Of a stretch of 64,000 nucleotides of DNA, positions 37,089 through 45,448 are shown in pieces (within the stretch, counting starts at the first letter, position 1; every line of letters begins with the position of its first letter). The notes under the pieces are model-generated. The model was not told the origin of the DNA. It ran no database searches and saw only the letters and a program-made list of their open reading frames with translations. The translations under genes and the position numbers were made by a program. The stretch is from Methylobacter sp. (GTDB lineage: Bacteria > Pseudomonadota > Gammaproteobacteria > Methylococcales > Methylomonadaceae): contig NZ_SCTW01000100.1 of NCBI RefSeq assembly GCF_004322395.1, forward strand, positions 1 to 64,000. Reading direction: 5' to 3'.

Positions 37089-37505
37089 TTAGTCCCAGCC
37101 AACAGGTTGATACCCGCGCTCCTGAAGACATCTATCTACGAAGTTCTCAAAGGCGGGGTTGCGTGTCGGCTCGCTGAAAATCCAGTGCAGCAGTGCGGCG
37201 GTGGCTCCAGAAGCCGCTCCGATCGCCGACCCGGAGCCCGCCGCGCCCACCACCGCGCCTCCCACGGCACCCGATGCAGCACCGATGGCAGCGCCTCCAG
37301 CAGCATTAGTTGCCGCCCGCCCTGCTTTGCTGCCGCCGGAATCGGCGCCGGCAGTCTCTGCGAGCTCCATGCAGTTTTCGACATCACGTTCCGCGGCCTT
37401 TGACCCGACGCTATTGAAATACTGGTTGGGATAAAGAACCGGGCGGGTCGATGCGCAGCCCTCCATTGTCAGAACAATGAGAAGAGCAAAAAAGATCTTA
37501 AACAT
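37089..37505 (-). CDS. Glycine-zipper lipoprotein
   Basis: The 138-residue protein has a lipoprotein signal with Cys at residue 17 (lipobox MEGC) and a Gly/Ala-rich zipper (AGGAAIGAASGAVGGAVVG) at about residues 67-105. Such glycine-zipper proteins insert into the outer membrane or peptidoglycan interface. After the zipper comes a conserved tail with two cysteines (ENFVDRCLQERGYQPVGWD). Its stop codon lies within a GACTAAC box, possibly a degenerate attC core. Function is unknown. Confidence 0.8.
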   Translation of the reverse strand: MFKIFFALLIVLTMEGCASTRPVLYPNQYFNSVGSKAAERDVENCMELAETAGADSGGSKAGRAATNAAGGAAIGAASGAVGGAVVGAAGSGSAIGAASGATAALLHWIFSEPTRNPAFENFVDRCLQERGYQPVGWD

Positions 37506-37567
37506 CAGAATCTCCTATTTCAGAGGATAATTGAAAATACGATTTTGTGCCGAATGTAACCGTTGGG

Positions 37568-37720
37568 TTACGTAGCAGGGATGGAATGATGTTCATGCAC
37601 AACTGACCACTGACCGTCGATCTTACGTAGGCCAATTGTCAGTCGAAATGCAAGAGGTACCACTACCAAGGATGGGAGAGGTAAAATCGCCTCTGGAACA
37701 GCGATCGTGAGCACCAGCAT
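37568..37720 (-). pseudogene. SnoaL/NTF2-like fragment
   Basis: The minus strand reads 50 codons, starting at ATG 37720. The last thirty residues (landmarks RLTIGLRKIDGQW and VVHEHHSIPAT) match the C-terminal end of SnoaL-like/DUF4440 proteins. The first 20 residues do not match and the N-terminal two thirds of the domain are missing, so this is a truncated remnant. Confidence 0.55.
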
Positions 37721-37992
37721 TAGGCGCTTTACGACTGGCAGATATTTTGCTCCTGCATTACCCTACTACACGCCATCCATGGCGTTAATACAAAATCTGC
37801 ATTGCCTATAGGATGTAGGTAAGGAGCGGAAACTTCCCCACATCCTTGGGTGATGCCGATGACAGCCTGTCGCAGTCGCTGTGGATTACCTAGCGGCGAA
37901 TCCACTCTACAAACATCCACCTTACAACGTTCGCCTTGAGCAATTCATTAGACCCGCAGTTCATCCGGAAAGCATAAGCTAGAAAAACCATT
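37721..37992. other. Remainder of gap with degenerate core-box phrases
   Basis: The gap between the SnoaL fragment and aqpZ has no gene. Two phrases read on the minus strand, GTCTAATGAATTGCTCAAG near 37945 and GCGCCTAATGCTGG near 37725, resemble the first part of attC sites with the core AAC changed to AAT. I treat them as weak evidence of old cassette debris. Confidence 0.25.
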
Positions 37993-38682
37993 TTAATTTT
38001 CCGTGCGGCCAATGAATCGGTAGATTACCGCGCCTAATACGGCACCAACAATCGGCGCCAGCCAAAATAACCACAATTGAGCTACAGCCCAATCGCCAAC
38101 GAAAAAAGCGACACCTGTACTACGGGCAGGATTAACGGAGGTATTAGTTACCGGAATACTTATCAGGTGAATCAAGGTAAGGCAAAAACCTATAGCGATA
38201 GGCGCCATGCCCTGCGGTGCTCGTTTATCTGTCGCGCCGAGAATGACAAGTAGGAACATCATTGTCATAACAACTTCTGTGACTAAGGCCGCCAGAAAAG
38301 AATAACCACCCGGCGAATGGGCGCCATAGCCATTAGAAGCAAAACCCGCTGACACATCAAAACCGGCCTTGCCGCTGGCTATGAGGTAAAGCACTCCACC
38401 GGCAACGATAGCCCCTAATACTTGAGCAATGATATAAGGCAACAATTGATTAGCTGGAAAACGACCGCCGGCCCATAGGCCGACAGAAACTGCCGGATTG
38501 AGGTGACAACCGGATATATGCCCAATTGCATAAGCCATGGTAAGAACGGTCAAACCAAAAGCCAGCGAGACACCGAGTAAACCGATACCCACGTTGGGAA
38601 ACGCAGCTGCTAGAACCGCACTTCCGCACCCGCCAAGTACCAGCCAAAATGTTCCGAAAAACTCAGCACCATACTTTTCCAT
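37993..38682 (-). CDS. aqpZ: Aquaporin Z
   Basis: The 229-residue protein is a six-helix aquaporin with two NPA loops: [11 protein letters not shown] near residue 63 and [11 protein letters not shown] near residue 185. The first helix and the [23 protein letters not shown] segment match AqpZ, the bacterial water channel, rather than glycerol facilitators (the selectivity arginine follows the second NPA). The gene is monocistronic with RBS AAGGAG upstream of ATG 38682. Confidence 0.94.
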   Translation of the reverse strand: MEKYGAEFFGTFWLVLGGCGSAVLAAAFPNVGIGLLGVSLAFGLTVLTMAYAIGHISGCHLNPAVSVGLWAGGRFPANQLLPYIIAQVLGAIVAGGVLYLIASGKAGFDVSAGFASNGYGAHSPGGYSFLAALVTEVVMTMMFLLVILGATDKRAPQGMAPIAIGFCLTLIHLISIPVTNTSVNPARSTGVAFFVGDWAVAQLWLFWLAPIVGAVLGAVIYRFIGRTEN

Positions 38683-38715
38683 ACTTTTCTCCTTATTTGT
38701 TGTTGATTGTGATAC

Positions 38716-38913
38716 TTAACTAAATTAAGCACTCTAAATCTACGCAGAATATTGCGTTATTTGCATGTCTAATACCTTAATAAAGCGAAAAATCATTTTT
38801 TTCATTAGGTTGAATAAATTTAATACCTCTAAAATAAATACAAGTAGCGTCACCAAAAAACATGAGCAATCAAATCCATAAATATCCACACCAAGCGATA
38901 CTAACCCTAACCT
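38716..38913. repeat. Diverged copy of the sequence downstream of sdhE
   Basis: This block aligns in the same orientation with 48726-48924, the region just after sdhE, with many substitutions but shared phrases such as CCTAAAATAAATACA-like CTCTAAAATAAATACAAG and AATATCCACACCAAGCGATAC-type text. The first part belongs to the R-repeat family also found at 47048-47168. Confidence 0.6.
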
Positions 38914-39034
38914 TTAGCTACCGCTATACGCAAAAACCCTTATCTTCTTAACCAAACCTTCCATTTCTTCATTTCCAAATTCCCCATCGATTCATCATTT
39001 AACATCTCAATAACAAAGCTCTCCTGCTGATCCG
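38914..39034 (-). pseudogene. Frameshifted duplicate of the sdhE 3' end
   Basis: On the minus strand the sequence reads DQQESFVIEMLND and then, after a frame change, KKIRVFAYSGS followed by TAA. This matches the C-terminal half of the intact SdhE at 48925-49167 (ADQEEMALFVELLG and EKIRVFAYGGS). The copy lacks the N-terminal half and has at least one frameshift. Together with the block at 38716-38913 it forms a degenerate direct repeat of the sdhE end. Confidence 0.7.
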
Positions 39035-39089
39035 AAGTTAGTGTCTGATGCAATTCTATTGAGCGTTACGCTTCCGCATTAATATATGC

Positions 39090-39120
39090 AGCCGGACGGG
39101 ATTGCAAACTCCGTCCGGCT
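39090..39120. repeat. Perfect 10-bp inverted repeat
   Basis: AGCCGGACGG and CCGTCCGGCT (39090-39099, 39111-39120) are exact inverted copies with an 11-nt loop. No T-run follows. It lies in a non-coding gap; no other element explains it. Confidence 0.5.
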
Positions 39121-39307
39121 TGAAGTATGTCGCTGTTTCAACAGGTTACCGGAAAAAAATATCAACCGCCCGCCACAAAATTGCGTCGATAGTTAGGATA
39201 CAGTATCCGCATGATAAACGTAGCATTGAAAGGCAATTTCGCGCCGCAACTGCTCCTGCATCCATGCAGTTGCCGAGCAAAGCGCAATATCCAATACAAC
39301 CGGGCAT

Positions 39308-39341
39308 AAAAAACCCCCGCTTGAAAAAATCCAAGCGGGGG
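39308..39341 (-). terminator. Intrinsic terminator of the NlpE-like gene
   Basis: CCCCCGCTTG and CAAGCGGGGG (39314-39323, 39332-39341) form a perfect 10-bp stem. On the minus strand it is followed by TTTTTT. It lies 26 nt downstream of the stop codon of the NlpE-like gene. Confidence 0.9.
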
Positions 39342-39367
39342 TCAGATTCATGGCTTTGTTTACTGCG

Positions 39368-39901
39368 TTAGTGAATATGCACCTCACGCGACTTCACCGT
39401 ATCGCTTCGGCGTAAAGTATAGCGATCTTCATCACCAGCCATCTTCCCGCCATCACTATTAAGCTGAATGAGAGTTCCTTCATCTTCAATGCGATATTGC
39501 TTTACGGATGATTCATTACGTGGTGTTAAAACAACGGTACGATTTTCGTCATTCCAACTGTATTTTCCTTTTTCATAAAATTCTCTTGAAGATTCTCTTG
39601 CCGGCTGAGTCACCAACAGATAATTGTTATTTTGTTTTAAAGACAACGTCGCTTTAATCCCATCGCAATCGTTACAAGGGAGATAACCGTAAAAAACGCC
39701 GTGAAAATCCTGGCTTTTATCGATAGGGCTTATATGGGCTGAGTGATCTGTGTTTTGCTGGCTGCTATTTACACGCGCCTTGAGATACTTTTCTTGAGCT
39801 TCAAGGTCGGTTCTTGCCATTGCAGGGTGATAAGCAGAAAACAGAGTACCGAAAAAAATCAAAGCCAGATTTTGTTTTAATTGTTTTTTTAATGTTTGCA
39901 T
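39368..39901 (-). CDS. NlpE N-terminal domain protein
   Basis: The 177-residue protein starts at ATG 39901 (MQTLKKQLKQNLA) with a signal peptide ending at PAMA, about residue 28; an in-frame extension upstream to 40027 is read-through of a repeat. The mature protein carries the NlpE N-terminal domain: FHGVFYGYLPCNDCDGI with the CxxC pair near residue 70 and the repeating beta strands after it. NlpE proteins sense envelope or copper stress. It lacks a lipobox, so it is probably soluble in the periplasm. A strong terminator follows. Confidence 0.8.
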   Translation of the reverse strand: MQTLKKQLKQNLALIFFGTLFSAYHPAMARTDLEAQEKYLKARVNSSQQNTDHSAHISPIDKSQDFHGVFYGYLPCNDCDGIKATLSLKQNNNYLLVTQPARESSREFYEKGKYSWNDENRTVVLTPRNESSVKQYRIEDEGTLIQLNSDGGKMAGDEDRYTLRRSDTVKSREVHIH

Positions 39902-39929
39902 GTAAGTGTCTCTATAAATATTTAATTTA

Positions 39930-40000
39930 TGTTTAATGCTTGCCGCACAACATGAACGGCCACGAAAATGCGCAATGCAAACCCCGACCCTTTTTTGCTG
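39930..40000. repeat. Dispersed repeat upstream of the NlpE-like gene, copy 1
   Basis: This block resembles 42731-42800 in the same orientation, sharing GTTTAATG, TTGCCG, GAATGG/GAACGG, AAATGC-like and CCGGCTC/CCGACCC phrases. Identity is moderate. It lies directly upstream of NlpE and of AraC-side sequence, so it may carry a promoter. Confidence 0.4.
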
Positions 40001-40029
40001 TGTATTCAACTTCTGCCATACCGTCACGC

Positions 40030-40105
40030 CCTAACAGAAAGACACGATACAGAAAGCTGAAAAAGAGCCATTATAACCTCGCTCCGGCTGAGCGCAATGT
40101 TAGCC
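40030..40105 (-). repeat. Degenerate attC-like site
   Basis: On the minus strand it reads GGCTAACATTGCGCTCAGCC, a near match in order and wording to the attC at 685-773 (ACCTAACATGGCGCTCAACC), then CTTTTTCAGCTTTCTGTATCG, similar to the other copy. The distal core is GTTAGGG, one base off consensus, and inner pairing is weaker. It sits between a doubtful small gene (40071-40316) and the NlpE-like gene. Confidence 0.5.
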
Positions 40106-40316
40106 TAAGTGTGTGATTGTACGGCCCTGACCCCTCACTTTTCATCCAAACTTCTTGTTTGTCAATTATTTTGAAATAGTCGGTAAATCGGCTACATCTC
40201 CTTGCCAATCGGCCGTCAGAATACCATCGGCAACATGCGATGGAAAGTTGAATGCGGCCAATCGAACGCAAAAACGGGTCAGTTTTAACAAGAACCGGCC
40301 CGTTTTTCTGTAGCAT
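40071..40316 (-). CDS. Doubtful small hypothetical protein
   Basis: An 81-codon frame whose last residues (NHTLRLTLRSAGARL) are translated attC-like sequence. The N-terminal part has no recognisable domain. It may be a cassette ORF or a decayed gene. Coding evidence is weak. Confidence 0.25.
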   Translation of the reverse strand: MLQKNGPVLVKTDPFLRSIGRIQLSIACCRWYSDGRLARRCSRFTDYFKIIDKQEVWMKSEGSGPYNHTLRLTLRSAGARL

Positions 40317-40323
40317 TAGAACA

Positions 40324-40728
40324 TTATTTCAATAAATTGGTTTGTTTCGCACAACGCCAATGAGCGGTATTAAAATCAACTTCTGCAGTGGCTTCTTTGT
40401 CCATGCAAAGCCAATACGATGTCGGTTTCAGTTCAGTTTTGCACGAGGCAGATATAGGCGCTTCCGCAGCTTTTTTGTTCCCTTTAGCCATTTCCTGTTG
40501 CTCGAAGCGCTGGGTAGCGCGTAAGCAGATATTGAAAGCTTCATTTTGCTCATCGACAGAGCCAGTGCTCTTATCCTGTGAAGTCTCTCGAGCCGGGGAG
40601 CCGGGGGGCAAGGCTTCAGAAGATGACCCCGGAACGGTCTCCAGACGTTGAACCTCGTTGGGCGCTTGGGCTTTACCCACCATGGGTAAAGCCATAATTA
40701 GAATAAATCCCGCAATTAATATACGCAT
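40324..40728 (-). CDS. Hypothetical secreted protein
   Basis: The 134-residue protein has a signal peptide ending at GKAQA (about residue 21), then a low-complexity Pro/Ser/Glu region (residues 30-65) and a C-terminal domain with four cysteines (ICLRATQ, ASCKTEL, LCMDKEA, RCAKQ). This spacing could form two disulfides. No family is recognised. RBS GGAG precedes the ATG at 40728. Confidence 0.65.
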   Translation of the reverse strand: MRILIAGFILIMALPMVGKAQAPNEVQRLETVPGSSSEALPPGSPARETSQDKSTGSVDEQNEAFNICLRATQRFEQQEMAKGNKKAAEAPISASCKTELKPTSYWLCMDKEATAEVDFNTAHWRCAKQTNLLK

Positions 40729-40941
40729 GTTAGAACTCCTCTAAAGAACGGGTTTTAAGGAAAACGATTGCTTAGTACGATCTGGCATCGTCTATATAAT
40801 CCCCCCCGCTTCAGGTAGTCTGTATGGTTCCGCACATACAATCCTATGGCATCCCGGTTCTGTCTAAATTAGTTAGTGAAACCGATACAGGGAGGGAGCA
40901 GTCTACCCCATTGCCTTATAGAGTTACGTTATCTCGCACGC

Positions 40942-41364
40942 TTACATTAAATCTTTTTCCATACCATCAATACCTGCACTGATAGCGCCCTGTACTAGTT
41001 CTGCCACTGATGCGCTATCTTCCGGCTTTGATTCGAAATCAATCGTCCAAACTACAATACCCAACCCATCATACGATGTGAACACTTCGACTGTTCCTTT
41101 GTAATAAGTCACAGGGAACGGCGATATCGGCCGAAGATATATTAATTTCATGTTTTTTGAATCAATTTCTTCAATGGTGTCTTTTATATCGCCACCACCA
41201 TCGACTATGGTCATATATCTCAATGCACCCGGTCCATTACCCTCTACCTTACAAGTCTCAATGAACGGAAACCATACATCGAGCCTTCCTATTTTGCTGA
41301 TCGCTTCCCATACCTTCTCAGAGGGTACATTTAATTTCTTTGTAATCGCTTGCTTAGTCAACAT
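40942..41364 (-). CDS. SRPBCC family protein
   Basis: The 140-residue protein has the START-like SRPBCC fold, seen from the N-terminal VPSEKVWEAISKIGRLDVWFPFIETCKVEG pattern (VWEAI, WFPFIETCKVEG), GALRYMTIVDGGG and the terminal helix. It is likely a ligand-binding polyketide-cyclase-like protein (Polyketide_cyc2); the ligand is unknown. The start is set at ATG 41364 after AGGAG with 7-nt spacing; an ATG six codons upstream is less well placed. It is monocistronic. Confidence 0.8.
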   Translation of the reverse strand: MLTKQAITKKLNVPSEKVWEAISKIGRLDVWFPFIETCKVEGNGPGALRYMTIVDGGGDIKDTIEEIDSKNMKLIYLRPISPFPVTYYKGTVEVFTSYDGLGIVVWTIDFESKPEDSASVAELVQGAISAGIDGMEKDLM

Positions 41365-41461
41365 CGGTATCTCCTGACTCATAAAATTTAAGCTTTATAG
41401 AAGCTTGATTAATAAATTGAATTGGTTTTAATCATTAACAGGTTTTCAAATGAATCTAAAA

Positions 41462-41632
41462 ATCAGTTGAACATCCCAAATTCCGTTCGCCCTGAGCCTT
41501 TCGACTCTGCTCAGGAGACACCCTGTCGAAGGATGAAAGGGATTTGGGACGTTCACCAACTGGACGGTGTCGCGGAAACCGCTCATGCTTCGACAAGCTC
41601 AGCACGAACGGTTTCCACGCGTTCCAACTGAT
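41462..41632. repeat. Nested mosaic palindrome with GAGCCTGTCGAA-type repeats
   Basis: Outer arms ATCAGTTGAAC/GTTCCAACTGAT and inner arms CATCCCAAAT/ATTTGGGAC enclose phrases such as GTTCGCCCTGAGCC and GCTTCGACAAGCTCAGCACGAAC, which I recognise as a repeat phrase found in many bacterial genomes. The same phrase type lies inside rlmG (56408-56443). It is intergenic here. Confidence 0.6.
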
Positions 41633-41811
41633 TTTTTAGGGTGAACTGTTAGGTGCACTTTAACAATACGAACTATCCGTTGTATTGGAAAAAACCGACA
41701 ATTTAAATTGATATGATTTTAGGGGATCGCTACTGGCAATTTTAGATGGACTATAACAAACCAATTGGGAAGCGCTACGATCTAATCTGAAACATCCATA
41801 GAATCATGGAC

Positions 41812-42636
41812 TTAATCTGTTTGATATAAATTTAACAGCCCGGAAAACTGTATCGTTTGGGAAACATCAATTTGAGGGTAAAGGGATTCCGGTGAAATTC
41901 CATAAAGTTCTTGAAAGTCGCGAATCATATGACTTTGATCGTAGTAACCTACTGTATGAGCCACATCCGCCCAAGTTGACAGCGTTTTACGTTGGAAAAT
42001 AGCGTTCCGCAAACGTACTACGCGAGCATATTTTTTGGGCGTAGCGCCAACATGAGCCAGAAAACGCCGTTCCAGGGTACGTTCGGTTAAACCGAGATTT
42101 CGAGCGAGCATCCCAATAGGATAATTTCCGTTAGAACTGCTTAACTCCCTGCAAGCTTTTTGAATCAGCAAATCCTCATTGTCCCGGTTCAATATCGCAA
42201 GTAAAAAATTCTCTACGCATTGAACACGCTCTTGTGCTGTTCTCTTTTGCGACAAGCTATCTTCGATTTTTTCTATCGCATACCGAGGGAAAATATCCCT
42301 GCAATCCACTCGTCTTTCGGCACAATCTCTGGCTATACCGCTACGAAATACATTTAATCCCCAAGGCGTAAGCCGTGCGGAAACGCCCGATACCTTTCCT
42401 ATACCTCCCAGGTCGCTTCGATAACTTTGGAAACCGGCGAGTCCGCTACGAGTGGTATAAATAGCGTCTTTGTGGGTGGTCTGGAGCAAATCGACATACA
42501 AAAAACATAAATACGTTGCGGTGTCCGGCAAGATTGAAAGCGCTGAATTATCGCTACCCGTTAAGTCTTCATAATCCCAAATGGCCGTAACGTAGGGAGC
42601 CAATAATTTGGATGGTGCAAAAATTCTCAAACTCAT
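41812..42636 (-). CDS. AraC family transcriptional regulator
   Basis: The 274-residue protein has an N-terminal sensor region and a C-terminal AraC HTH: LGLTERTLERRFLAHVGATPKKYARVVRLRNA followed by VAHTVGYYDQSHMIRDFQELYGISP, the second HTH and its conserved SP end. The N-terminal half (landmarks WDYEDLTG, SILPDTATYLCFLY) resembles other AraC regulators with a DUF6597-type sensor. It lies 280 nt upstream of the ICMT-like gene on the same strand; whether it controls the CmoA-like pair is unknown. Confidence 0.85.
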   Translation of the reverse strand: MSLRIFAPSKLLAPYVTAIWDYEDLTGSDNSALSILPDTATYLCFLYVDLLQTTHKDAIYTTRSGLAGFQSYRSDLGGIGKVSGVSARLTPWGLNVFRSGIARDCAERRVDCRDIFPRYAIEKIEDSLSQKRTAQERVQCVENFLLAILNRDNEDLLIQKACRELSSSNGNYPIGMLARNLGLTERTLERRFLAHVGATPKKYARVVRLRNAIFQRKTLSTWADVAHTVGYYDQSHMIRDFQELYGISPESLYPQIDVSQTIQFSGLLNLYQTD

Positions 42637-42730
42637 AATGACGTCCTCAATTCTTTGAATGACCAGTAGGCTTCGATATGTCGGGTCGCGTTATCTCGCT
42701 ATGCTCTCAATAAGCTAGCCCGACTAACAT

Positions 42731-42800
42731 GGCTCACGTTTAATGTTTGCCGAATTGCCTGAATGGTCATGAGAATGCATAACCCGGCTCTTTTTAGTGC
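42731..42800. repeat. Dispersed repeat, copy 2
   Basis: A moderately similar copy of 39930-40000 in the same orientation, with phrases GTTTAATGTTTGCCG, GAATGGTCATGAGAATGC and CCCGGCTC. It lies upstream of the AraC gene. Confidence 0.4.
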
Positions 42801-42915
42801 TTCTTGATACAATTATTACAGTCCTCCAATTAAAAAAGGAAACGCCATGCCGTACCGACGCGTAGCTGGCGAGCTGAATTCCGGAAACCGAGCAAATAGA
42901 GTTTAAGGGAGAAGG

Positions 42916-43629
42916 TTACAAGCCTTGTAAAGTACCCGATTTTTTGAGATAGCGGATCCCCAAATAAATGGCAGTCAGTAACGGTAATAAAACTACTAAT
43001 AATTGGTCGCGAAGTTGTGCATTATTATCAATGAGTTCGGGATATTTAAATAACAAGATCAAGACAATACCGATTAACCAGACATAGATAGATGAGTTTT
43101 CCTTAACCACAGGGCGCTGCCACCTAAAGCTCATGTTGTTAAAGGTCGCAACTAGACCGGAAAACCTGAGACTCCAACGATTGGTTCGTTGACAATAAGC
43201 ATCGAATTCATGGCCGAATTTACTGCGCAAAAAGTTTTCTTCAGCTAATACTATCGTTTGGTATATAAACAAAAAACCCGGTATAAAAAGCGCAATATAG
43301 AGCAATGAATTAGATAATATTCCGATGCCTGCTATTTTGAGGATATTGCCTACGTATAATGGATTACGGCAGTGGTTGAAAATGCCCTCTGTAACCAATT
43401 GAGAAGCATAAACCTTTTTATCTTTACCGCCACGTTCGATGTATGCCAAACCGATAGTTGCGCACCGAATTACCTGACCTAAAATGGTGATAAACAAACC
43501 TATCCACATCACCCAATAACGCTGTTCAGCGGCTAATATCTCAGGTGATGGCATAAATAGCGCTAAATACAGAGGTATAAATACCCAGTTTCGATATTTA
43601 AAAAAGAAATTTCCTATTTGAATCATCAT
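42916..43629 (-). CDS. ICMT/phospholipid methyltransferase-like membrane protein
   Basis: The 237-residue protein has six hydrophobic helices and the isoprenylcysteine carboxyl methyltransferase/PEMT signature: GIFNHCRNPLYVGNILKIAG near residues 95-115, a conserved SAM-binding region with HxRNP-like HCRNPLY, and EENFLRSKFGHEFDAYCQRTNRWSL after it. The start is at ATG 43629 overlapping the CmoA-like gene by 4 nt (ATGA); longer frames upstream cross into the CmoA gene. It should use SAM to methylate a lipophilic substrate. The target is unknown. Confidence 0.82.
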   Translation of the reverse strand: MMIQIGNFFFKYRNWVFIPLYLALFMPSPEILAAEQRYWVMWIGLFITILGQVIRCATIGLAYIERGGKDKKVYASQLVTEGIFNHCRNPLYVGNILKIAGIGILSNSLLYIALFIPGFLFIYQTIVLAEENFLRSKFGHEFDAYCQRTNRWSLRFSGLVATFNNMSFRWQRPVVKENSSIYVWLIGIVLILLFKYPELIDNNAQLRDQLLVVLLPLLTAIYLGIRYLKKSGTLQGL

Positions 43630-44357
43630 GGTTTCTTGACCGCAATAAGTCCGACAAAGTTGTACCATTTGAAAAATACTTCGCAATGCGCAAAACCGGT
43701 ATCAAGCAATAAAGTGATATTTTCAGTGGATTTATAAGGGATAAGAATATTTTCCAAAGCTTCACGTTTTTGCGATATTTCCATTTCACTATAATTATTA
43801 CGTCGCTTATGGTTGTAATAATATTTAATAAAATCGCGGTTAAAAACGCCGTCTTCCGCTAATATTTTTTCCACAAGAATTAAAACGCCGCCTCTGTGTA
43901 AACCATCAAAGATGCATTTCAATAACTTTGCTCTGTTTATGGGGCGGACAAATTGTAACGTTAGACATAAAATCGCGACCGAAGCGTTGGAAATATCGAC
44001 ATTTTGATTTAAGTCTGCAACTCGTAATTCGAAAGGGCGTTTAAAACCAGCTTCTTCTAGCTTGGTTTGACATTTAACCAACATTTCGGGTGAATCATCT
44101 ATACCAATAAAACGGATGTCTTCGTTTATTGAGGTATTCATGCCAATTAAAGTAGTTCCAGTGGCGCAACCCAAGTCATAAACATCAGTGCCTGACTTGG
44201 CATAGTCAGCAGCTTGTTCCGCGATCATGCGCTGCATTTCTCCGTAAAAAGGCACTGACCTGTTCACCATATCATCAAATACACTGGCAACCGCAGTGCC
44301 GAATTTAAAATCAGCAGTCTTTTGGATTGCTTCTTTAAAAACTTGATCTTTATCCAT
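43626..44357 (-). CDS. CmoA-like carboxy-S-adenosylmethionine synthase
   Basis: The 243-residue class I methyltransferase-fold protein resembles CmoA, which makes carboxy-SAM from SAM and prephenate for tRNA modification. Landmarks are AVASVFDDMVNRSVPFYGEM, the SAM-loop VYDLGCATGTTL near residue 55, CLTLQFVRP and NNYSEMEISQKREALENIL. The start is ATG 44357 with AGGA upstream. Its usual partner cmoB is absent here, and the gene instead overlaps an ICMT-like gene by 4 nt, so this may be a paralog with a different role rather than the housekeeping CmoA. Confidence 0.75.
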   Translation of the reverse strand: MDKDQVFKEAIQKTADFKFGTAVASVFDDMVNRSVPFYGEMQRMIAEQAADYAKSGTDVYDLGCATGTTLIGMNTSINEDIRFIGIDDSPEMLVKCQTKLEEAGFKRPFELRVADLNQNVDISNASVAILCLTLQFVRPINRAKLLKCIFDGLHRGGVLILVEKILAEDGVFNRDFIKYYYNHKRRNNYSEMEISQKREALENILIPYKSTENITLLLDTGFAHCEVFFKWYNFVGLIAVKKP

Positions 44358-44531
44358 AGTACTTAAATCCTGAAAGCTCAAATATTAAAAATTGATGCAT
44401 CGGTTGATATAAAAAATTTATTTTTAACATCTATTTTCTCTGAAGTTAGTTTATCAGATAACACATTGCCTTTAACTTCTTCATCCCTTTTAAATTTCCA
44501 TCTAGCCATTTATAGTTAAGTGCATAATTTA

Positions 44532-45270
44532 CTATAAAAAGCCCCCCACCAGAAACGCCTCGATCCAATGTTTGGCAAAGCCTAAACCATCAAATAACTC
44601 ATTCCACACCTTGTTAACGGTAGCTTTCATCTCATCGATAGTCTTGATGAAATCTTTCGATAATGCTCGCTTCATGCTTTTCCAGAGATATTCTTCCAGA
44701 TTGAGATCGGGAGAATAGGAAAGACGAATAACCCAACGATTCAACGTAGCGCTATTCACTTTAACACCTCTTTGTTACAGGATTTCTTCAAAATATTGAT
44801 TAAGAAGCAAGACATAGTTAGGCAAGGCAAGTACACCAGATAAACGCCAAGCTTTGCCGCCGCAACCTTAACATTGGGCTGATAGAGTTGTCCCAGTTCA
44901 CAACAATAGCCTGATATTCTGCATTTGCCGCTTTAATCCGTTCCAGAAAAGCTTGGATTGACTCTTGCTTGGAGTTAGACAAGAACGCTTGGCGGCTATG
45001 TCCTTCAAGCGATAAATAACCCAGATCGACATCGTCCAACTGTGGAGGGCGACCGGCATTTCCACCCATGCTTTCCTGAAGCCCTTTATAGCCCGACTTA
45101 TCCACTTACGTATCCACCAATAGCTGGTTGAAGTGGCAATACCAAACGCCTGACACAATGGTTCCAGGTCGGACTTTAATTGAGCAAAGCATTGCAAGAA
45201 GGCTAATTTAAGCCTGATCTTGGCATCGGTTTCTTGACTGAGATGCGTCTGAAGGTCAGATGGTTCATTA
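44532..45270 (-). pseudogene. Decayed IS630-family transposase
   Basis: Fragments of an IS630 transposase occur in several frames. From the right: QETDAKIRLKLAFLQCFAQLK and SDLEPLCQAFGIATSTSYWWIRKW (HTH), then in another frame GYKGLQESMGGNAGRPPQL, then IVVNWDNS (first catalytic Asp region), then SYSPDLNLEEYLW near 44700, the DDE C-terminal motif. At least three frame changes are needed, so it is inactive. Terminal inverted repeats were not recognised. Confidence 0.7.
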
Positions 45271-45371
45271 ATCGATCTCCTTTCATGGCTAACCTCCAGG
45301 CTGAAGCGGATTTTATATAGATTAATGATATTCCTTTTTGGTTTTATGGTGAATAAGTAAAACTACCTAAT

Positions 45372-45425
45372 AATATTAGACATCCTAAAATTCTAGCCAT
45401 TGCATCATTAGGATGTCTATTAACT
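45372..45425. repeat. R-family repeat, short derivative with inverted arms
   Basis: TAATATTAGACATCCTAA on the left and its inverse TTAGGATGTCTATTAA on the right surround CATTGCATCATT, a phrase also in the longer R copies at 47048-47168 and 48726-48855. It looks like an internally deleted or folded derivative. Confidence 0.55.
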
Positions 45426-45448
45426 TAATTAAAATCATTCTAACAGTC

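Noticed and set aside
37089-37095. Possible attC core at the glycine-zipper gene stop codon (GACTAAC)
   Set aside because: One base outside the RYYYAAC consensus and no partner core with folding inner arms was found.
36866-37102. A small frame upstream of the glycine-zipper gene
   Set aside because: It is a reading of dispersed repeat phrases.
39102-39371. An 89-codon plus-strand frame over the terminator
   Set aside because: It crosses a hairpin and the intrinsic terminator of the opposite gene.
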